Positions 32,187-41,753 are shown, counted from the stretch's first letter. The stretch: DNA of 64,000 nt from Hymenobacter sediminicola (GCF_014250515.1 NZ_CP060202.1:369001-433000); one strand, 5' to 3'. Notes: generated by a model from the letters alone, not told the origin. Numbers and translations: made by a program.

Positions 32187-32468
32187 ATGGCACGTTCCTC
32201 TCTGTTACTCGCTCTGGCCGGTAGTCTACTGGCCCTGACAACCCAGGCACAGCCCGCATTCAAAACCAAACAGGCCCCAGCGGCAACTCCGGCTGTGCAG
32301 CCCTTTACTCCGGCTCCCGCTACTGAAGCAGCAGATGTAGCGGCACCAGCACAGGATGCTTCCAAAACAGCTGACACCCAGAACCGGCCCGAAGCAACTA
32401 AACCGGCTGCCGATGCTATGCCAACCGAACCCGCTAAGCCAGCGACGCGGCCCGGCAAACAGCGGTAA
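32187..32468 (+). CDS. Small secreted Ala/Pro/Thr-rich protein
   Basis: A 93-residue protein with a signal peptide (residues 1-21, TQA-QPA). The mature part is almost entirely Ala, Pro, Thr, Lys, Asp and Glu, probably disordered and ending RPGKQR. It has the composition of the neighbouring module proteins but lacks the APG-x10-TDY-x-GRPL module. I assign no function. Confidence 0.6.
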   Translation: MARSSLLLALAGSLLALTTQAQPAFKTKQAPAATPAVQPFTPAPATEAADVAAPAQDASKTADTQNRPEATKPAADAMPTEPAKPATRPGKQR

Positions 32469-32599
32469 GAGCCAAATTGTTATAATTATTGCTCTGGCAG
32501 GAACTTCCACGAGGGCGTTGCGTTTGCGAAAAGCGTACAAAGGGTTTCTTGCCACTGTGCGAAGCTGTATCTTGCAGAACCTTTTAATATCTTATTCTG

Positions 32600-33235
32600 A
32601 TGACTCGTTTCGCCTTTCCGTTGCTGCTGGCCGGCACGTTTCTGATGCTTGCGCCGGCGCAGGCACAATCCAAAAAAGCCAAGTCTGACGGTTGGGGTTC
32701 TTCTGATGGCTGGGGCGCTCCTGCTCCGGCAGCTAAGAAAGCCGCTCCGGCCAAGAAGACAGCTACTGCTCCGGCTGCAGCTGCGGTAGAAGAAACAGCA
32801 CCTGTTGCTGAACCGGCTGCAGCTCCGGCTGATGGCGGCGTATCCAGCAAAGCTGGTTTTGGTGGCGGCGGTGCTGACGCCGTAGGCGGTGGGTCATCGG
32901 CGCAGCCGGGCGGCTCAGTAGTAGCCCCGGGTTTCACAGCGGCACCTTCACACCGTGTTACTACCGACTACCGTGGCCGGCCGCTGGCTCCTTACGTGAA
33001 GCGTAGTGTTCGGCGTCCTGATCCGGTAGTAGCTACTCCGGCTCCTGAGCCCGAACCCGAGCCGATAGCAGTGGCCCCAGAGCCTGCTCCAGCCCCGGTT
33101 GCTGCTTCAGCTACTGCTACCAAAGCATCGGGCGGTGCTACAGCAACCAAGAAAGCAGCAGCTCCTGCCAAGAAAGCCGCGGCACCCGCTAAGAAAAAAG
33201 ACGACGGCTGGGGATCAGGCGGTAGTGGCTGGTAA
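32600..33235 (+). CDS. Secreted Ala/Lys-rich protein with APG-x10-TDYRGRPL module and DGWG repeats
   Basis: A 211-residue protein with a signal peptide (residues 1-22, AQA-QSK). The mature protein starts SDGWGSSDGWGAP and ends DDGWGSGGSGW, so DGWG repeats flank it. Between lie an Ala/Pro/Lys stretch, a glycine-rich stretch and one module: APG at 109-111 and TDYRGRPL at 122-129. A Pro/Glu/Ala region (EPEPEPIAVAPEPAPAP) and Lys-Ala blocks follow. It looks disordered. The aromatic-Gly ends may mediate contacts; that is a guess. Confidence 0.72.
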   Translation: MTRFAFPLLLAGTFLMLAPAQAQSKKAKSDGWGSSDGWGAPAPAAKKAAPAKKTATAPAAAAVEETAPVAEPAAAPADGGVSSKAGFGGGGADAVGGGSSAQPGGSVVAPGFTAAPSHRVTTDYRGRPLAPYVKRSVRRPDPVVATPAPEPEPEPIAVAPEPAPAPVAASATATKASGGATATKKAAAPAKKAAAPAKKKDDGWGSGGSGW

Positions 33236-33272
33236 GCCACAGCGCCTCCCTCTATAGTTTGGTTTATCAACA

Positions 33273-33310
33273 AGAAAGGCCCGGTCGACGAATGTCGGCC
33301 GGGCCTTTCT
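33273..33310. terminator. Bidirectional terminator between the GRPL cluster and the M16 gene
   Basis: The stem AGAAAGGCCCGG / CCGGGCCTTTCT with an inner TCGAC/GTCG pairing, lying between convergent genes. Confidence 0.75.
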
Positions 33311-33328
33311 CTTATCAGGTAGTCTAGG

Positions 33329-34615
33329 TTAGCGTATGTCGTCCGCTGCAGCTTCGGCCATGACGGGCACGGCTTCGCGTGGCTGCGCACGGTAGTAGAG
33401 CGTACTGCAATTGTCGGGGCGAAGTACCTCGCGGGCGGCTGCCTGAATGGCGGCCGGTGTCACGGCCTGTAGGCGGGCACTTTCCTCGTTTACTAGGTTT
33501 GCGTCGCCCATTAGTTTGCTGTAGGCTAAGTTCATGGCACGATTCAGTAGCTCGATTTCGCCAAACACAATGCTGGCTTCTGCCTGGTTTTTTACTTTCT
33601 CCAGCTCTTCGGTGGATACTTCGGTGGTGTGCAGCGAGGCCAGCACCGCTTCCACCGCCGCATCGGCCGCTTCCAGTGCCACACCAGCGTTCAGCTTGCC
33701 GCTTACCACCAGCAAACCGGGTTCCAGCGACCCCATCACGGAGGCCGAAATAGAGTTGAACAAGGCCTGCTCTTTCACTAGCTGCTGATAGAGTCGGCTC
33801 GATTTTCCGCGGCCCAGCAGGTCGCTGAGCAAGTCTACAGCATAATAGTCATCGGCACTACGGGCGGGCATGTGGTATACCTTATACAGGGCGCTCAGCG
33901 GTACATCGGCGGCTATCTCCAGGAACCGGGCCTCAGTCTGGCGCGGCTCGGCAGGAAGCTGGCGCTCATATACCGGGCCTCCTGGAATTGGCTCGAACCA
34001 CTTCTCGGCCAAGCGTCGGGCATCGGCCACCGATACGGCGCCGGCTACAACCAGAATGGCGTTTTGTGGGGCATAATGCTTCTTGAAAAAAGCCCGGACA
34101 TCGTCCATCACCGCGTTTTCGATGTGGCTGACCTCCTTGCCGATGGTAGCCCACTGATAGGGGTGGCGAGTGTAGGCCAAGGGCCGCAGTTTCAGCCATA
34201 CGTCGCCGTAGGGCTGGTTGAGGTAGTTCTGCTTGAACTCCTCTACCACCACTTTGCGCTGCACTTCCAGCCCGTTTTCAGAGAAAGCCAGATTCAGCAT
34301 CCGGTCCGATTCCAGCCAGAAGCCGGTTTCGATATTGGCTGCCGGCAACGTGAGGTAGTAGTTGGTGATGTCGGGAGACGTAAAGGCATTGTTTTCGCCG
34401 CCTACGCGCTGCAACGGCTCATCGTAGCTCGGAATATTAGCCGAGCCAGAGAACATGAGGTGTTCAAACAAATGAGCAAAGCCCGTGTGAGACGCCTCTT
34501 CGTCGCGGGAACCCACATTGTAGAGCACGTTGAGCACGGCCATGGGCGTGGTGTGGTCTTCGTGTACAATACAGCGCAGGCCGTTAGCTAGCGTGAATTC
34601 TTCGAAATGAATCAT
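33329..34615 (-). CDS. M16-family zinc peptidase
   Basis: A 428-residue protein. The inverted zinc motif HxxEH is seen in FAHLFEHLMFSG (about residues 44-55), with the third ligand Glu some 75 residues on in KVVVEEFKQNYLN. Two M16 half-domains follow, with the R/Y pair region DLLSDLLGRGKSSRLYQQLV. There is no signal peptide, so it is probably cytoplasmic, unlike many M16 pairs of Bacteroidota that are secreted in tandem. The usual catalytically inactive partner is not next to it. Confidence 0.9.
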   Translation of the reverse strand: MIHFEEFTLANGLRCIVHEDHTTPMAVLNVLYNVGSRDEEASHTGFAHLFEHLMFSGSANIPSYDEPLQRVGGENNAFTSPDITNYYLTLPAANIETGFWLESDRMLNLAFSENGLEVQRKVVVEEFKQNYLNQPYGDVWLKLRPLAYTRHPYQWATIGKEVSHIENAVMDDVRAFFKKHYAPQNAILVVAGAVSVADARRLAEKWFEPIPGGPVYERQLPAEPRQTEARFLEIAADVPLSALYKVYHMPARSADDYYAVDLLSDLLGRGKSSRLYQQLVKEQALFNSISASVMGSLEPGLLVVSGKLNAGVALEAADAAVEAVLASLHTTEVSTEELEKVKNQAEASIVFGEIELLNRAMNLAYSKLMGDANLVNEESARLQAVTPAAIQAAAREVLRPDNCSTLYYRAQPREAVPVMAEAAADDIR

Positions 34616-34681
34616 ACAAGTCAGAGTTTACAGATCAATAGCCCGCCACTGCGGCCGGGCAGGTAGCGCACACAAGTATGG

Positions 34682-36274
34682 CTACCGGCGCGCTTCTAGG
34701 CGAAGCGTTACGCACGAATCGGTTTTAAGGATGAGGCTCGTGCGGTACCACTTTTCCCAGAAGAACCGTGGTTTGGCCCCACAGATAACTACTAACTGGC
34801 CAGCGGAAGTTTCGTTTACTTTCCAGGGTGGCACCCGCACGATGCGGTGGCTATGCTGCATAGCCATAGCGGTGCGGTAAAACGCCGGGCTATCGTTGAA
34901 CTGCCCATCGTCGCCGTGGTAATAGTCGCGCAGGGTGGGCTCCAGCTCCAGCTGGTGGCGCAGGTGAAAGCCCAGCTGAAGCGACGGTACTTTATAACGA
35001 TCATCGTAGATGCGTACCAGGGTACGGCACTGGGCCCAGTAGGGAAGGCAGACAATAAGGAATATCCCGCCCAGACGGGCTGCCGGGCTGGGGCGCCAGT
35101 GCTGTTGTGAGGCCACGGCCCGGCCCATCTGTAGTAGGCCGCTGGCTGCCAGCAGCGCCAGCAGCGGGAACATGGGCGCGTTGTACCAGTGCAGTTTCGT
35201 CTGGGTAAGAGCCAGGGTCAGCATGAACAGGCCTACTACGCACAACACAAACCGCACGAGCCACCATCCCGGACTGCCTTTAGGAAGCCGCCAGCCTAGT
35301 AATGCTCCTAATACGGCTGGCACTAGCCAGAACGTAAATTCAGATTCCATCAGGTTGGTTAGGTACCAGTAGAACTCATAGTGGTGTCCTTCCATCTGGG
35401 TAGTAGCCGGCCCACCTAGCTCATATTCCCATACGGCGGCCAGGTAGCCAGGAGCCGCACTTTCGCGCACGATGTACCACGTGGCCATTCCGGCGAACAA
35501 GGCCAGCAGGGCCAGCCACGGAGCCGGCCGCCGCAGCCGCTGCATCTGGCCTGTGGCTAGAGTAGCCAACAGCAGTCCGGGCCCGAACATGAGCCCGGCT
35601 ACACCTTTGGTAAAAGCTGCCAGAAAAAAGAACAGCCCCGTCAGCCACGCCGAGCGGTTGCGGCCTTCCTGCAGATAGCGCAGCCAGTTGAGCGCGCCCA
35701 ACGTGGTCCAGAGAGTGAGAAACGTGTCGTAGTCGCCGGTACGGGTGATGTGCGTGTTGATGTAGCCGCCCGAGGTGAGCAGAATCAGTGCAGCCAGCAG
35801 GCCTCCTTCCTTAGTGCCCAGCCACCGTCGGCCAGCCTGGTACACTACCAGCGTAGTGGCCAGTGCTGCCAGCGCTACTGGCAGGCGCAGGCCCAGTTCT
35901 GAGAGGCCCACCAGCTTGAAGCTAAGCGCCAGCACCCAGGGCCAGAGTGGCGGCTTACAATTCCACAGGTCGGGCCGCATATCGGCGTCACGCAGCACCA
36001 GCCACTCGTTGTTGCGCAATATGTTCAGGCCGTTGATGCCGGTGCGGGCCTCGTCGAACTGCTGAACTGGATGGCTGTCGAGAAGCCAGAAAAGAGGAAG
36101 AAACGAAAGCGCAATCAGCAGCAGCACGAACCCGATACGCCACCACTGGGCACGGGAGAGAGAGAAACGGGAAAGCGGAGGCACGAAGGGGAACGGGAGA
36201 GGTACTAAAAAACAGAGCCCTTCGAATAGAAGAGCTTCTGCTAGCAAGATAGAAAGAAGCTCATCCCTCTGCAA
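34682..36274 (-). CDS. GT39/ArnT-like membrane glycosyltransferase
   Basis: A protein of about 500-530 residues with some ten or more membrane helices. The first periplasmic loop DSHPVQQFDEARTGINGLNI carries the acidic D-E pair typical of PMT/ArnT-type (GT-C) transferases that use lipid-linked sugars. WNCKPPLWPWVLALSFKLVG, the K-P-P-L-x-x-W motif, and GDYDTFLTLWTTLGALNWLRYL fit the family. A GTG at 36184 would remove 30 residues of unusual sequence at the start, so the start is uncertain. The sugar and acceptor are unknown. Confidence 0.85.
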   Translation of the reverse strand: MQRDELLSILLAEALLFEGLCFLVPLPFPFVPPLSRFSLSRAQWWRIGFVLLLIALSFLPLFWLLDSHPVQQFDEARTGINGLNILRNNEWLVLRDADMRPDLWNCKPPLWPWVLALSFKLVGLSELGLRLPVALAALATTLVVYQAGRRWLGTKEGGLLAALILLTSGGYINTHITRTGDYDTFLTLWTTLGALNWLRYLQEGRNRSAWLTGLFFFLAAFTKGVAGLMFGPGLLLATLATGQMQRLRRPAPWLALLALFAGMATWYIVRESAAPGYLAAVWEYELGGPATTQMEGHHYEFYWYLTNLMESEFTFWLVPAVLGALLGWRLPKGSPGWWLVRFVLCVVGLFMLTLALTQTKLHWYNAPMFPLLALLAASGLLQMGRAVASQQHWRPSPAARLGGIFLIVCLPYWAQCRTLVRIYDDRYKVPSLQLGFHLRHQLELEPTLRDYYHGDDGQFNDSPAFYRTAMAMQHSHRIVRVPPWKVNETSAGQLVVICGAKPRFFWEKWYRTSLILKTDSCVTLRLEARR

Positions 36275-36333
36275 GCCAGTAGGAGGCCGGGAAGCTGAAT
36301 GTTATGGGTGCCTGTTTTATGCTGCCACGCCCA

Positions 36334-39096
36334 CTAGAACGAACCCCGCACGCCTACTTGCCATACCCGGGCTACCGGATACACGCTGGCGTCGCGGCCG
36401 GCCAGCAACGGGGAGGCGCCTCCACTGCTCACGTTGGGGTCGTAGCCACGGTAGCTGCCTGTCACAAGTAGATTCTGGCCACCTACCCACACGCTGGCGC
36501 GGCGCTGGTCTTTGTTTAGCACTTCGTAGCTGAGGCTGAGCTGCGAGAGGCGCACATGGTTGCCGCTTTCCAGGTTCTGGTCGGTGAGCTGGTAAACTGA
36601 ACCAAACACCTCCGCACCGGGGCGCGGCACCGACGTGTTCTGATTGGCCGGCGTCCAGTAATTCAGTGCCCGGACGGAGTTGTTGATGGTGCCGGTGGGA
36701 GCATCAAGGAAAACGAGTGTGGAATTCAGCAACTGGTAGCCGAACAACCCATCGAACTGCGCTTCCAGCTGCCACCGTTTCAGGCGCACTTGCTGATACA
36801 GGTTGAGGGTGTAGCGGGGCAGCCCCGAGCCCTGGTAGCGTGCATCGTCGGCATTTAGCCGGCCGTCGCTGTTGGTGTCGCGGAGGCGCACCTGCCCGGC
36901 CTGCGGCGAGCTAGCGGGGTAGGTGCCGTCCTGCTCATATACCAGAAAACGCCCTAATGGCTGCCCTTCTTCCAAGCCCTGATAATAGCGGCCGGAAGTG
37001 ACGGTGCTTGCCGGCATACGCGTTATCAGGTTGCGGTTGGTAGCGGCAGCCAGCGTGCTCAAGGCTTGCACCTGCCCCACCTGCCAATTGCTATTCAAGG
37101 TCAACTCCAGGCCCCGGTTGCGCAGGTCCAGTTCAGGGAACACATTTTGATAGCTGAAGCCGCTGGAAGTAGGCACAGGCACTAGCACACCAGACTGTGC
37201 GCGGGTAGTTCGGCGCTCATACACAGTGGCATCCAGCGAAAACCGGCTACTCGCTTCGCCCAGATGCAGGCCCGCATCGAAATGAGTGGTACGGTCGGGG
37301 GTAAAGTAGCTGCTGGTGCGTCCAGCACCGGCTCGCAACGAGAGAGATTTAAGCGCCGAAACATCTCGCAGAAAAGCCTCCTTACCTGCGTGCCAACGCA
37401 CCTCGCCGCCCGGGAACAGGTGGTACGCTTCTTCCGGAGAAGCCAACGAAACAACCCCGCTCGAAAAAACCGGCTGGCCCGGTGCATCCACCACTTTATC
37501 GGCGCGTACGGATGCCTGCACCTCGTAGCGGCCGGCATACACGTAGCTAAAGCTCGCCGACGGACTGTGCGACGGGTTGGTATACAGGCGGGTGCTGGCT
37601 TCACTACCTCCTACGGCCGAAGAGCTTTGGTCGGAAAATTCCTGCCGCATGGCGCGGTTAGTGGACTGTTTGTACTGTTGGTGCAGGTAGCCAAGGCTGG
37701 CTCCGAAGGCGTGGCGTTCCTGCAGGGTGCGCTGGTAGCGTATCTCGGCTCCAGCTACCTGGCTGGTTAGGTCTACGGCCGCCGTTTCCTGCCGCTGATA
37801 GCGCGAAGTGCCAAACGATGTAGCTGTGGTGTAGTCGGTGCGGTACTCGTCGTCGGTGGCGTTGCGCTCCAGGCCCACAAATGCGCGCAGCGTGAGAGCA
37901 GGCGTGACTTGATAGCGAGCCTGCAGTTGCGCCAGTAGCCGACGCGTACGGGGCGTGTGGCCCTCCTCCAGCAGGCGGCCCGGCAGCCCCGATTCGAAGA
38001 TGGGCACAGGCGTAGCCCAGCGGCCGGGCACGGCGGGCGGGGCCAGCAGAAACTGCCGCAGTAGCGGCCCCGCGTCCGGCTCGTAGCCCGGCTGGCGCTG
38101 GTCGAGCTGGCTGCCGGCCAGGTTTAGAGACACTGTAAGCTGCGAATTCAACTGCTTCTCCAGGTTGGTGCGCAAGCTGTAGCGGCTCAGGCGCGAGTTG
38201 TGTACCACGCCGGTCTGGCGCAGATAGTCGGCGGCCACATAGTAACGGGTGTTGTTTGTCGTCAGACCATCCAGACTCAGGTTGTGGCTCTGCATGCCTG
38301 CCACCCGGAATACTTCATCCTGCCGGTCTGCTTCCCCCAGCGTGGCCAGGTCAGCGGCAGAGTACGGGGCCGGCTGATTGTTGTTGGTGGCGGCCACGTT
38401 TACCAAGTCGGCGTACTGGCGGGCATTCAGCAGCTCGTAGCGCTGGCGCACATGCTGCACTCCGGCCCAGCCGGCGTAGCGCACCCGTGGCTTCCGAGCC
38501 GCTTGTTCACCGTCGACCCCGCGCTGGGTACTGATGCGGATAACTCCGTTGGTACCCTGGGCTCCGTATTGTGCGGTGGCTGCAGCACCTTTCACCACTT
38601 CTATCTGCGCAATGTCTTCCACCGGCATAGCCAGCAACGGATTGCTGACCGGCGAAAAAGGCGTGGTAGGTCCCGGGATGGCAGTATTAGGTAGATCCGA
38701 AGGGTAGTTCGGTCCTGTCCAGCGCTCCGGTGTGGCATCCAGATTATACACCGGTATTCCATCTACCACATACAGCGGCTGGCTGCTACCTGTGGCATTG
38801 GCTACTCCCCGGATCCGCACCGTGCTCCACGCCCCAGGCGCCCCCGAATACGGCGTCACCTGTACGCCGGCCACCCGGCTCAGAGCAGGCTGCAGCGTGG
38901 TGAGGGCTGGCAGAGTGAAGGGGGTTATGGGTATGCCAGGTGCAGTACAATGAAGCGTAGTAAGAAGGCTGTCTGGAGCAGACAAGCTGATATTATCTAG
39001 CAAAGGATACTGATTGTCAATAGAAATTGATTTTTGCGCCTGCACGGTAGAACTAGCAGTCAGCAAAAAGATACCAGTAGGAAGAAGTCGGAGCAT
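36334..39096 (-). CDS. SusC/RagA-like TonB-dependent receptor without a SusD partner
   Basis: A 920-residue outer-membrane receptor. After a signal peptide (1-20) and about 50 residues comes the plug: VAGVQVTPYSGAPGAWSTVRIRGVANATGSSQPLYVVDGIPV, then IEVVKGAAATAQYGAQGTNGVIRIST. These are the SusC/RagA plug signatures. The N-terminal carboxypeptidase-regulatory-like domain of typical SusC proteins is not seen. The barrel ends RVWQVGVRGSF. No susD gene follows; the neighbours are a glycosyltransferase and an E1 gene. It should import a TonB-driven substrate that cannot be named from the sequence. Confidence 0.88.
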   Translation of the reverse strand: MLRLLPTGIFLLTASSTVQAQKSISIDNQYPLLDNISLSAPDSLLTTLHCTAPGIPITPFTLPALTTLQPALSRVAGVQVTPYSGAPGAWSTVRIRGVANATGSSQPLYVVDGIPVYNLDATPERWTGPNYPSDLPNTAIPGPTTPFSPVSNPLLAMPVEDIAQIEVVKGAAATAQYGAQGTNGVIRISTQRGVDGEQAARKPRVRYAGWAGVQHVRQRYELLNARQYADLVNVAATNNNQPAPYSAADLATLGEADRQDEVFRVAGMQSHNLSLDGLTTNNTRYYVAADYLRQTGVVHNSRLSRYSLRTNLEKQLNSQLTVSLNLAGSQLDQRQPGYEPDAGPLLRQFLLAPPAVPGRWATPVPIFESGLPGRLLEEGHTPRTRRLLAQLQARYQVTPALTLRAFVGLERNATDDEYRTDYTTATSFGTSRYQRQETAAVDLTSQVAGAEIRYQRTLQERHAFGASLGYLHQQYKQSTNRAMRQEFSDQSSSAVGGSEASTRLYTNPSHSPSASFSYVYAGRYEVQASVRADKVVDAPGQPVFSSGVVSLASPEEAYHLFPGGEVRWHAGKEAFLRDVSALKSLSLRAGAGRTSSYFTPDRTTHFDAGLHLGEASSRFSLDATVYERRTTRAQSGVLVPVPTSSGFSYQNVFPELDLRNRGLELTLNSNWQVGQVQALSTLAAATNRNLITRMPASTVTSGRYYQGLEEGQPLGRFLVYEQDGTYPASSPQAGQVRLRDTNSDGRLNADDARYQGSGLPRYTLNLYQQVRLKRWQLEAQFDGLFGYQLLNSTLVFLDAPTGTINNSVRALNYWTPANQNTSVPRPGAEVFGSVYQLTDQNLESGNHVRLSQLSLSYEVLNKDQRRASVWVGGQNLLVTGSYRGYDPNVSSGGASPLLAGRDASVYPVARVWQVGVRGSF

Positions 39097-39194
39097 AGAA
39101 AGATATAGGGAAAGAAGGGCCTTCGAAGATAGATGTCGACGGGTAACTCAATTCACAAAAGCAGATAGATAAATTTCCATCCAACCCAAACCCG

Positions 39195-39202
39195 TACTTT
39201 TG
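39195..39202 (+). promoter_or_regulatory. Promoter -7 box of the E1 gene (TACTTTTG)
   Basis: An exact TAnnTTTG match ending 31 bases before the ATG at 39234. Confidence 0.55.
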
Positions 39203-39233
39203 GCCCCGATATTCTCCCACCCGCTTCTGCCCC

Positions 39234-41222
39234 ATGAACTTCGACCGAAAGGACTACTCCAACGACACCCTACTTCACCTCTACCAAGCGCTGCTAAAGC
39301 CCCGCATGATTGAGGAAAAAATGCTGATTTTGCTACGCCAAGGCAAAGTGAGCAAGTGGTTTTCGGGAATAGGGCAGGAGGCCATTTCGGTGGGCAGCAC
39401 GCTGGCCCTGGAGCCCGACGAGTACATTCTGCCGCTGCACCGCAACCTAGGCGTATTCACGGGCCGCGACATTCCGCTGGACCGGCTGTTTGCGCAGTGG
39501 CAAGGCAAAACCACCGGCTACACCAAGGGCCGCGACCGGAGCTTTCACTTCGGCACTAACGAGCACCACATCGTGGGTATGATTTCGCACCTGGGGCCGC
39601 AGCTGGCGGTAGCCGGAGGCATTGCCCTGGCTGATAAGCTCGAAGACCGCCCCAAAGTAACCGTGACCTACAGTGGCGACGGCGGCGCCTCCGAAGGCGA
39701 CTTCCACGAGGCCCTGAACGTAGCGGCCGTGTGGCAGCTGCCGGTCATCTTCATCATCGAAAACAATGGCTACGGCCTGAGCACGCCCAGCCGGGAGCAG
39801 TTCCGCTTCAACTATTTCATCGACAAAGGTCCTGCCTACGGCATGGACGCCGTGCAGGTAGACGGCAACAACGTGCTGGAAGTCTACGATACCGTGCGCC
39901 GCCTTGCCGAAGACTTGCGCCAAAACCCGCGCCCCGTGCTGCTGGAGGCTCTCACGTTCCGAATGCGCGGCCACGAGGAAGCTAGCGGCACCAAGTACGT
40001 GCCCCAAGAGCTGTTTGAGGAGTGGGCCCAGAAAGACCCGGTGGAGAACTACGAAAAGTGGCTGCTACAGGAAGGTATTCTGGACGAGGAAGCCCGCATG
40101 CGCTACCGCGAAACCATTAAGCGCGAGATAGAAGAAGGCCTGAAAGTGGCCGACGCCGTGCCCATGCCCACCGCAAGCCTCGAAGAGGAAATTGGGGACA
40201 TGTACCGCAGCTTCCAGCCCGATGCAGCCCTGAATCTAACCACCGGCAACCAACAGCCGACCACCGATAAGCGCTATGTAGACGCCATTTCGGACGGGCT
40301 GCGCCAGAGCATGGAGCGCCACCCCGACTTGGTGCTGATGGGCCAGGACATTGCCGATTACGGCGGAGTATTCAAGATTACGGATGGCTTTGTGGGGCAG
40401 TTTGGCAAGGGCCGGGTACGCAACACGCCTTTGTGCGAGTCGGCCATTGTGGGCGCGGCGCTGGGCCTGAGCATCAAGGGCAAGAAGGCTATGGTGGAAA
40501 TGCAGTTCGCCGATTTCGTGAGCTGCGGCTTCAACCAAATTGTGAATAACCTCGCCAAAAGCCACTACCGCTGGGGCCAGAACGCCGACGTAGTGGTGCG
40601 CATGCCTACCGGTGCGGGCACGGCCGCTGGTCCGTTTCATAGCCAAAGCAATGAGGCCTGGTTTACGCACACGCCCGGTCTGAAAGTAGTGTACCCTAGC
40701 AACCCCGTAGACGCCAAGGGCCTGCTCTGCGCCGCTTTCGAGGACCCCAACCCAGTCATGTACTTTGAGCACAAGCTGCTGTACCGCAGCATTTCGGCGC
40801 CAGTGCCGGACGCCTACTACACCACGCCCATCGGGAAGGCCGCGCTGGTGCGCGAGGGCGAAACGCTCAGCATCATCACCTACGGCGCGGGTGTGCACTG
40901 GGCGCTTGCGCTGGCTGAGGAGCTGAACCTGGACGCCGATATCCTCGACCTGCGCACCCTACTGCCCTGGGATGAGGAGGCCGTGCGCAAAACCGTGGAG
41001 AAAAATGGCCGTGTGCTGCTGCTCCACGAAGATACCCTCACGGGCGGCTTGGGCGGCGAAATCGGGGCCTGGATTGCCGAACACTGCTTCCAGCACCTCG
41101 ATGCGCCGCTGGTGCGCGTGGCCTCACTCGATACGGCCATTCCATTTTCCCCCAGCCTCGAAAAGCAGTTTCTGCCCCAGCACCGCCTGCGGCTGGCCGT
41201 GGAAAAGCTGCTGAACTACTAA
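39234..41222 (+). CDS. Fused alpha-beta E1 of a 2-oxo acid dehydrogenase (2-oxoisovalerate type)
   Basis: A 662-residue protein joining both E1 subunits. Residues 1-330 are E1-alpha, with IGQEAISVG and the thiamine diphosphate motif GDGGASEGDFHEALNVAAVWQLPVIFIIENN. Residues about 345-662 are E1-beta, with LMGQDIADYGGVFKIT, TPLCESAIVGAALG and FEHKLLYR. The best guess is the branched-chain (2-oxoisovalerate) complex, since Bacteroidota use such fusions there. Pyruvate is not excluded. E2 and E3 are not adjacent. The complex needs lipoate, made by LipA encoded 2.7 kb on. Confidence 0.9.
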   Translation: MNFDRKDYSNDTLLHLYQALLKPRMIEEKMLILLRQGKVSKWFSGIGQEAISVGSTLALEPDEYILPLHRNLGVFTGRDIPLDRLFAQWQGKTTGYTKGRDRSFHFGTNEHHIVGMISHLGPQLAVAGGIALADKLEDRPKVTVTYSGDGGASEGDFHEALNVAAVWQLPVIFIIENNGYGLSTPSREQFRFNYFIDKGPAYGMDAVQVDGNNVLEVYDTVRRLAEDLRQNPRPVLLEALTFRMRGHEEASGTKYVPQELFEEWAQKDPVENYEKWLLQEGILDEEARMRYRETIKREIEEGLKVADAVPMPTASLEEEIGDMYRSFQPDAALNLTTGNQQPTTDKRYVDAISDGLRQSMERHPDLVLMGQDIADYGGVFKITDGFVGQFGKGRVRNTPLCESAIVGAALGLSIKGKKAMVEMQFADFVSCGFNQIVNNLAKSHYRWGQNADVVVRMPTGAGTAAGPFHSQSNEAWFTHTPGLKVVYPSNPVDAKGLLCAAFEDPNPVMYFEHKLLYRSISAPVPDAYYTTPIGKAALVREGETLSIITYGAGVHWALALAEELNLDADILDLRTLLPWDEEAVRKTVEKNGRVLLLHEDTLTGGLGGEIGAWIAEHCFQHLDAPLVRVASLDTAIPFSPSLEKQFLPQHRLRLAVEKLLNY

Positions 41223-41372
41223 ACGCCGGAGCAGGACGGCTTTCATTCCAAAAAGGCCACCCTATTGCGCGAAGCTGAAGCAACTGTATGGTTGTTCGGC
41301 TGAATCTTAAGAGAATAAAGCGCTTAAAACGGCGCTCCGCTGAACATGGCGGCTAAGTACCTTACCACTACT

Positions 41373-41672
41373 ATGAAGCGAATCGGAATCTTATGGCTGC
41401 TTGCACTGACGCTGCTGGCTGCCTGCCAAAGCCACCGCTACGCGTTGCCTAGCCCCAAAGGTCCGCCCCAGCCCAAGGTAAAAAAGGCAGCCAAGGGAGC
41501 CGACGATGCCAATGCTGACGGCACCAGCACCAGCGCCGAGCCGGTGGAAGTGAAAATTCAAAAGAACAGTTATACCAAAGATGGGTTGCTGAAAAAGCCC
41601 AAATACGAGCGCCGCAAGCTGAAAAAGAAAGTTGGCCAGCGCAAGTTTCTGGGTATCACGCTGCCCTTCTAG
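41373..41672 (+). CDS. Small basic lipoprotein
   Basis: A 99-residue protein starting MKRIGILWLLALTLLAAC with a lipobox LAAC (Cys18). The mature part is Lys/Pro-rich and ends in a compact block YERRKLKKKVGQRKFLGITLPF. I do not recognise it. The charge suggests contact with peptidoglycan, nucleic acid or acidic polymers, but this is a guess. An ATG at 41346 would add nine residues ahead of the signal. Confidence 0.6.
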   Translation: MKRIGILWLLALTLLAACQSHRYALPSPKGPPQPKVKKAAKGADDANADGTSTSAEPVEVKIQKNSYTKDGLLKKPKYERRKLKKKVGQRKFLGITLPF

Positions 41673-41753
41673 CTTCGCCGCAGCCCGGCATGGATTGATT
41701 ATTGTGCTGGTTTTGCCTTCTGTCCCGTTTGCCTCCTCCCGTTCCCACTCCCG

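Noticed and set aside
31917..33000. Idea that the GRPL modules form a nucleotide-level repeat or CRISPR-like array
   Set aside because: The four copies differ at many codon positions while keeping the amino acids, so conservation is at the protein level; there are no regular spacers.
40236..40898. Open frame of 220 codons on the minus strand inside the E1 gene
   Set aside because: It is a complement shadow of the E1-beta part, with no motif and no promoter or start context.
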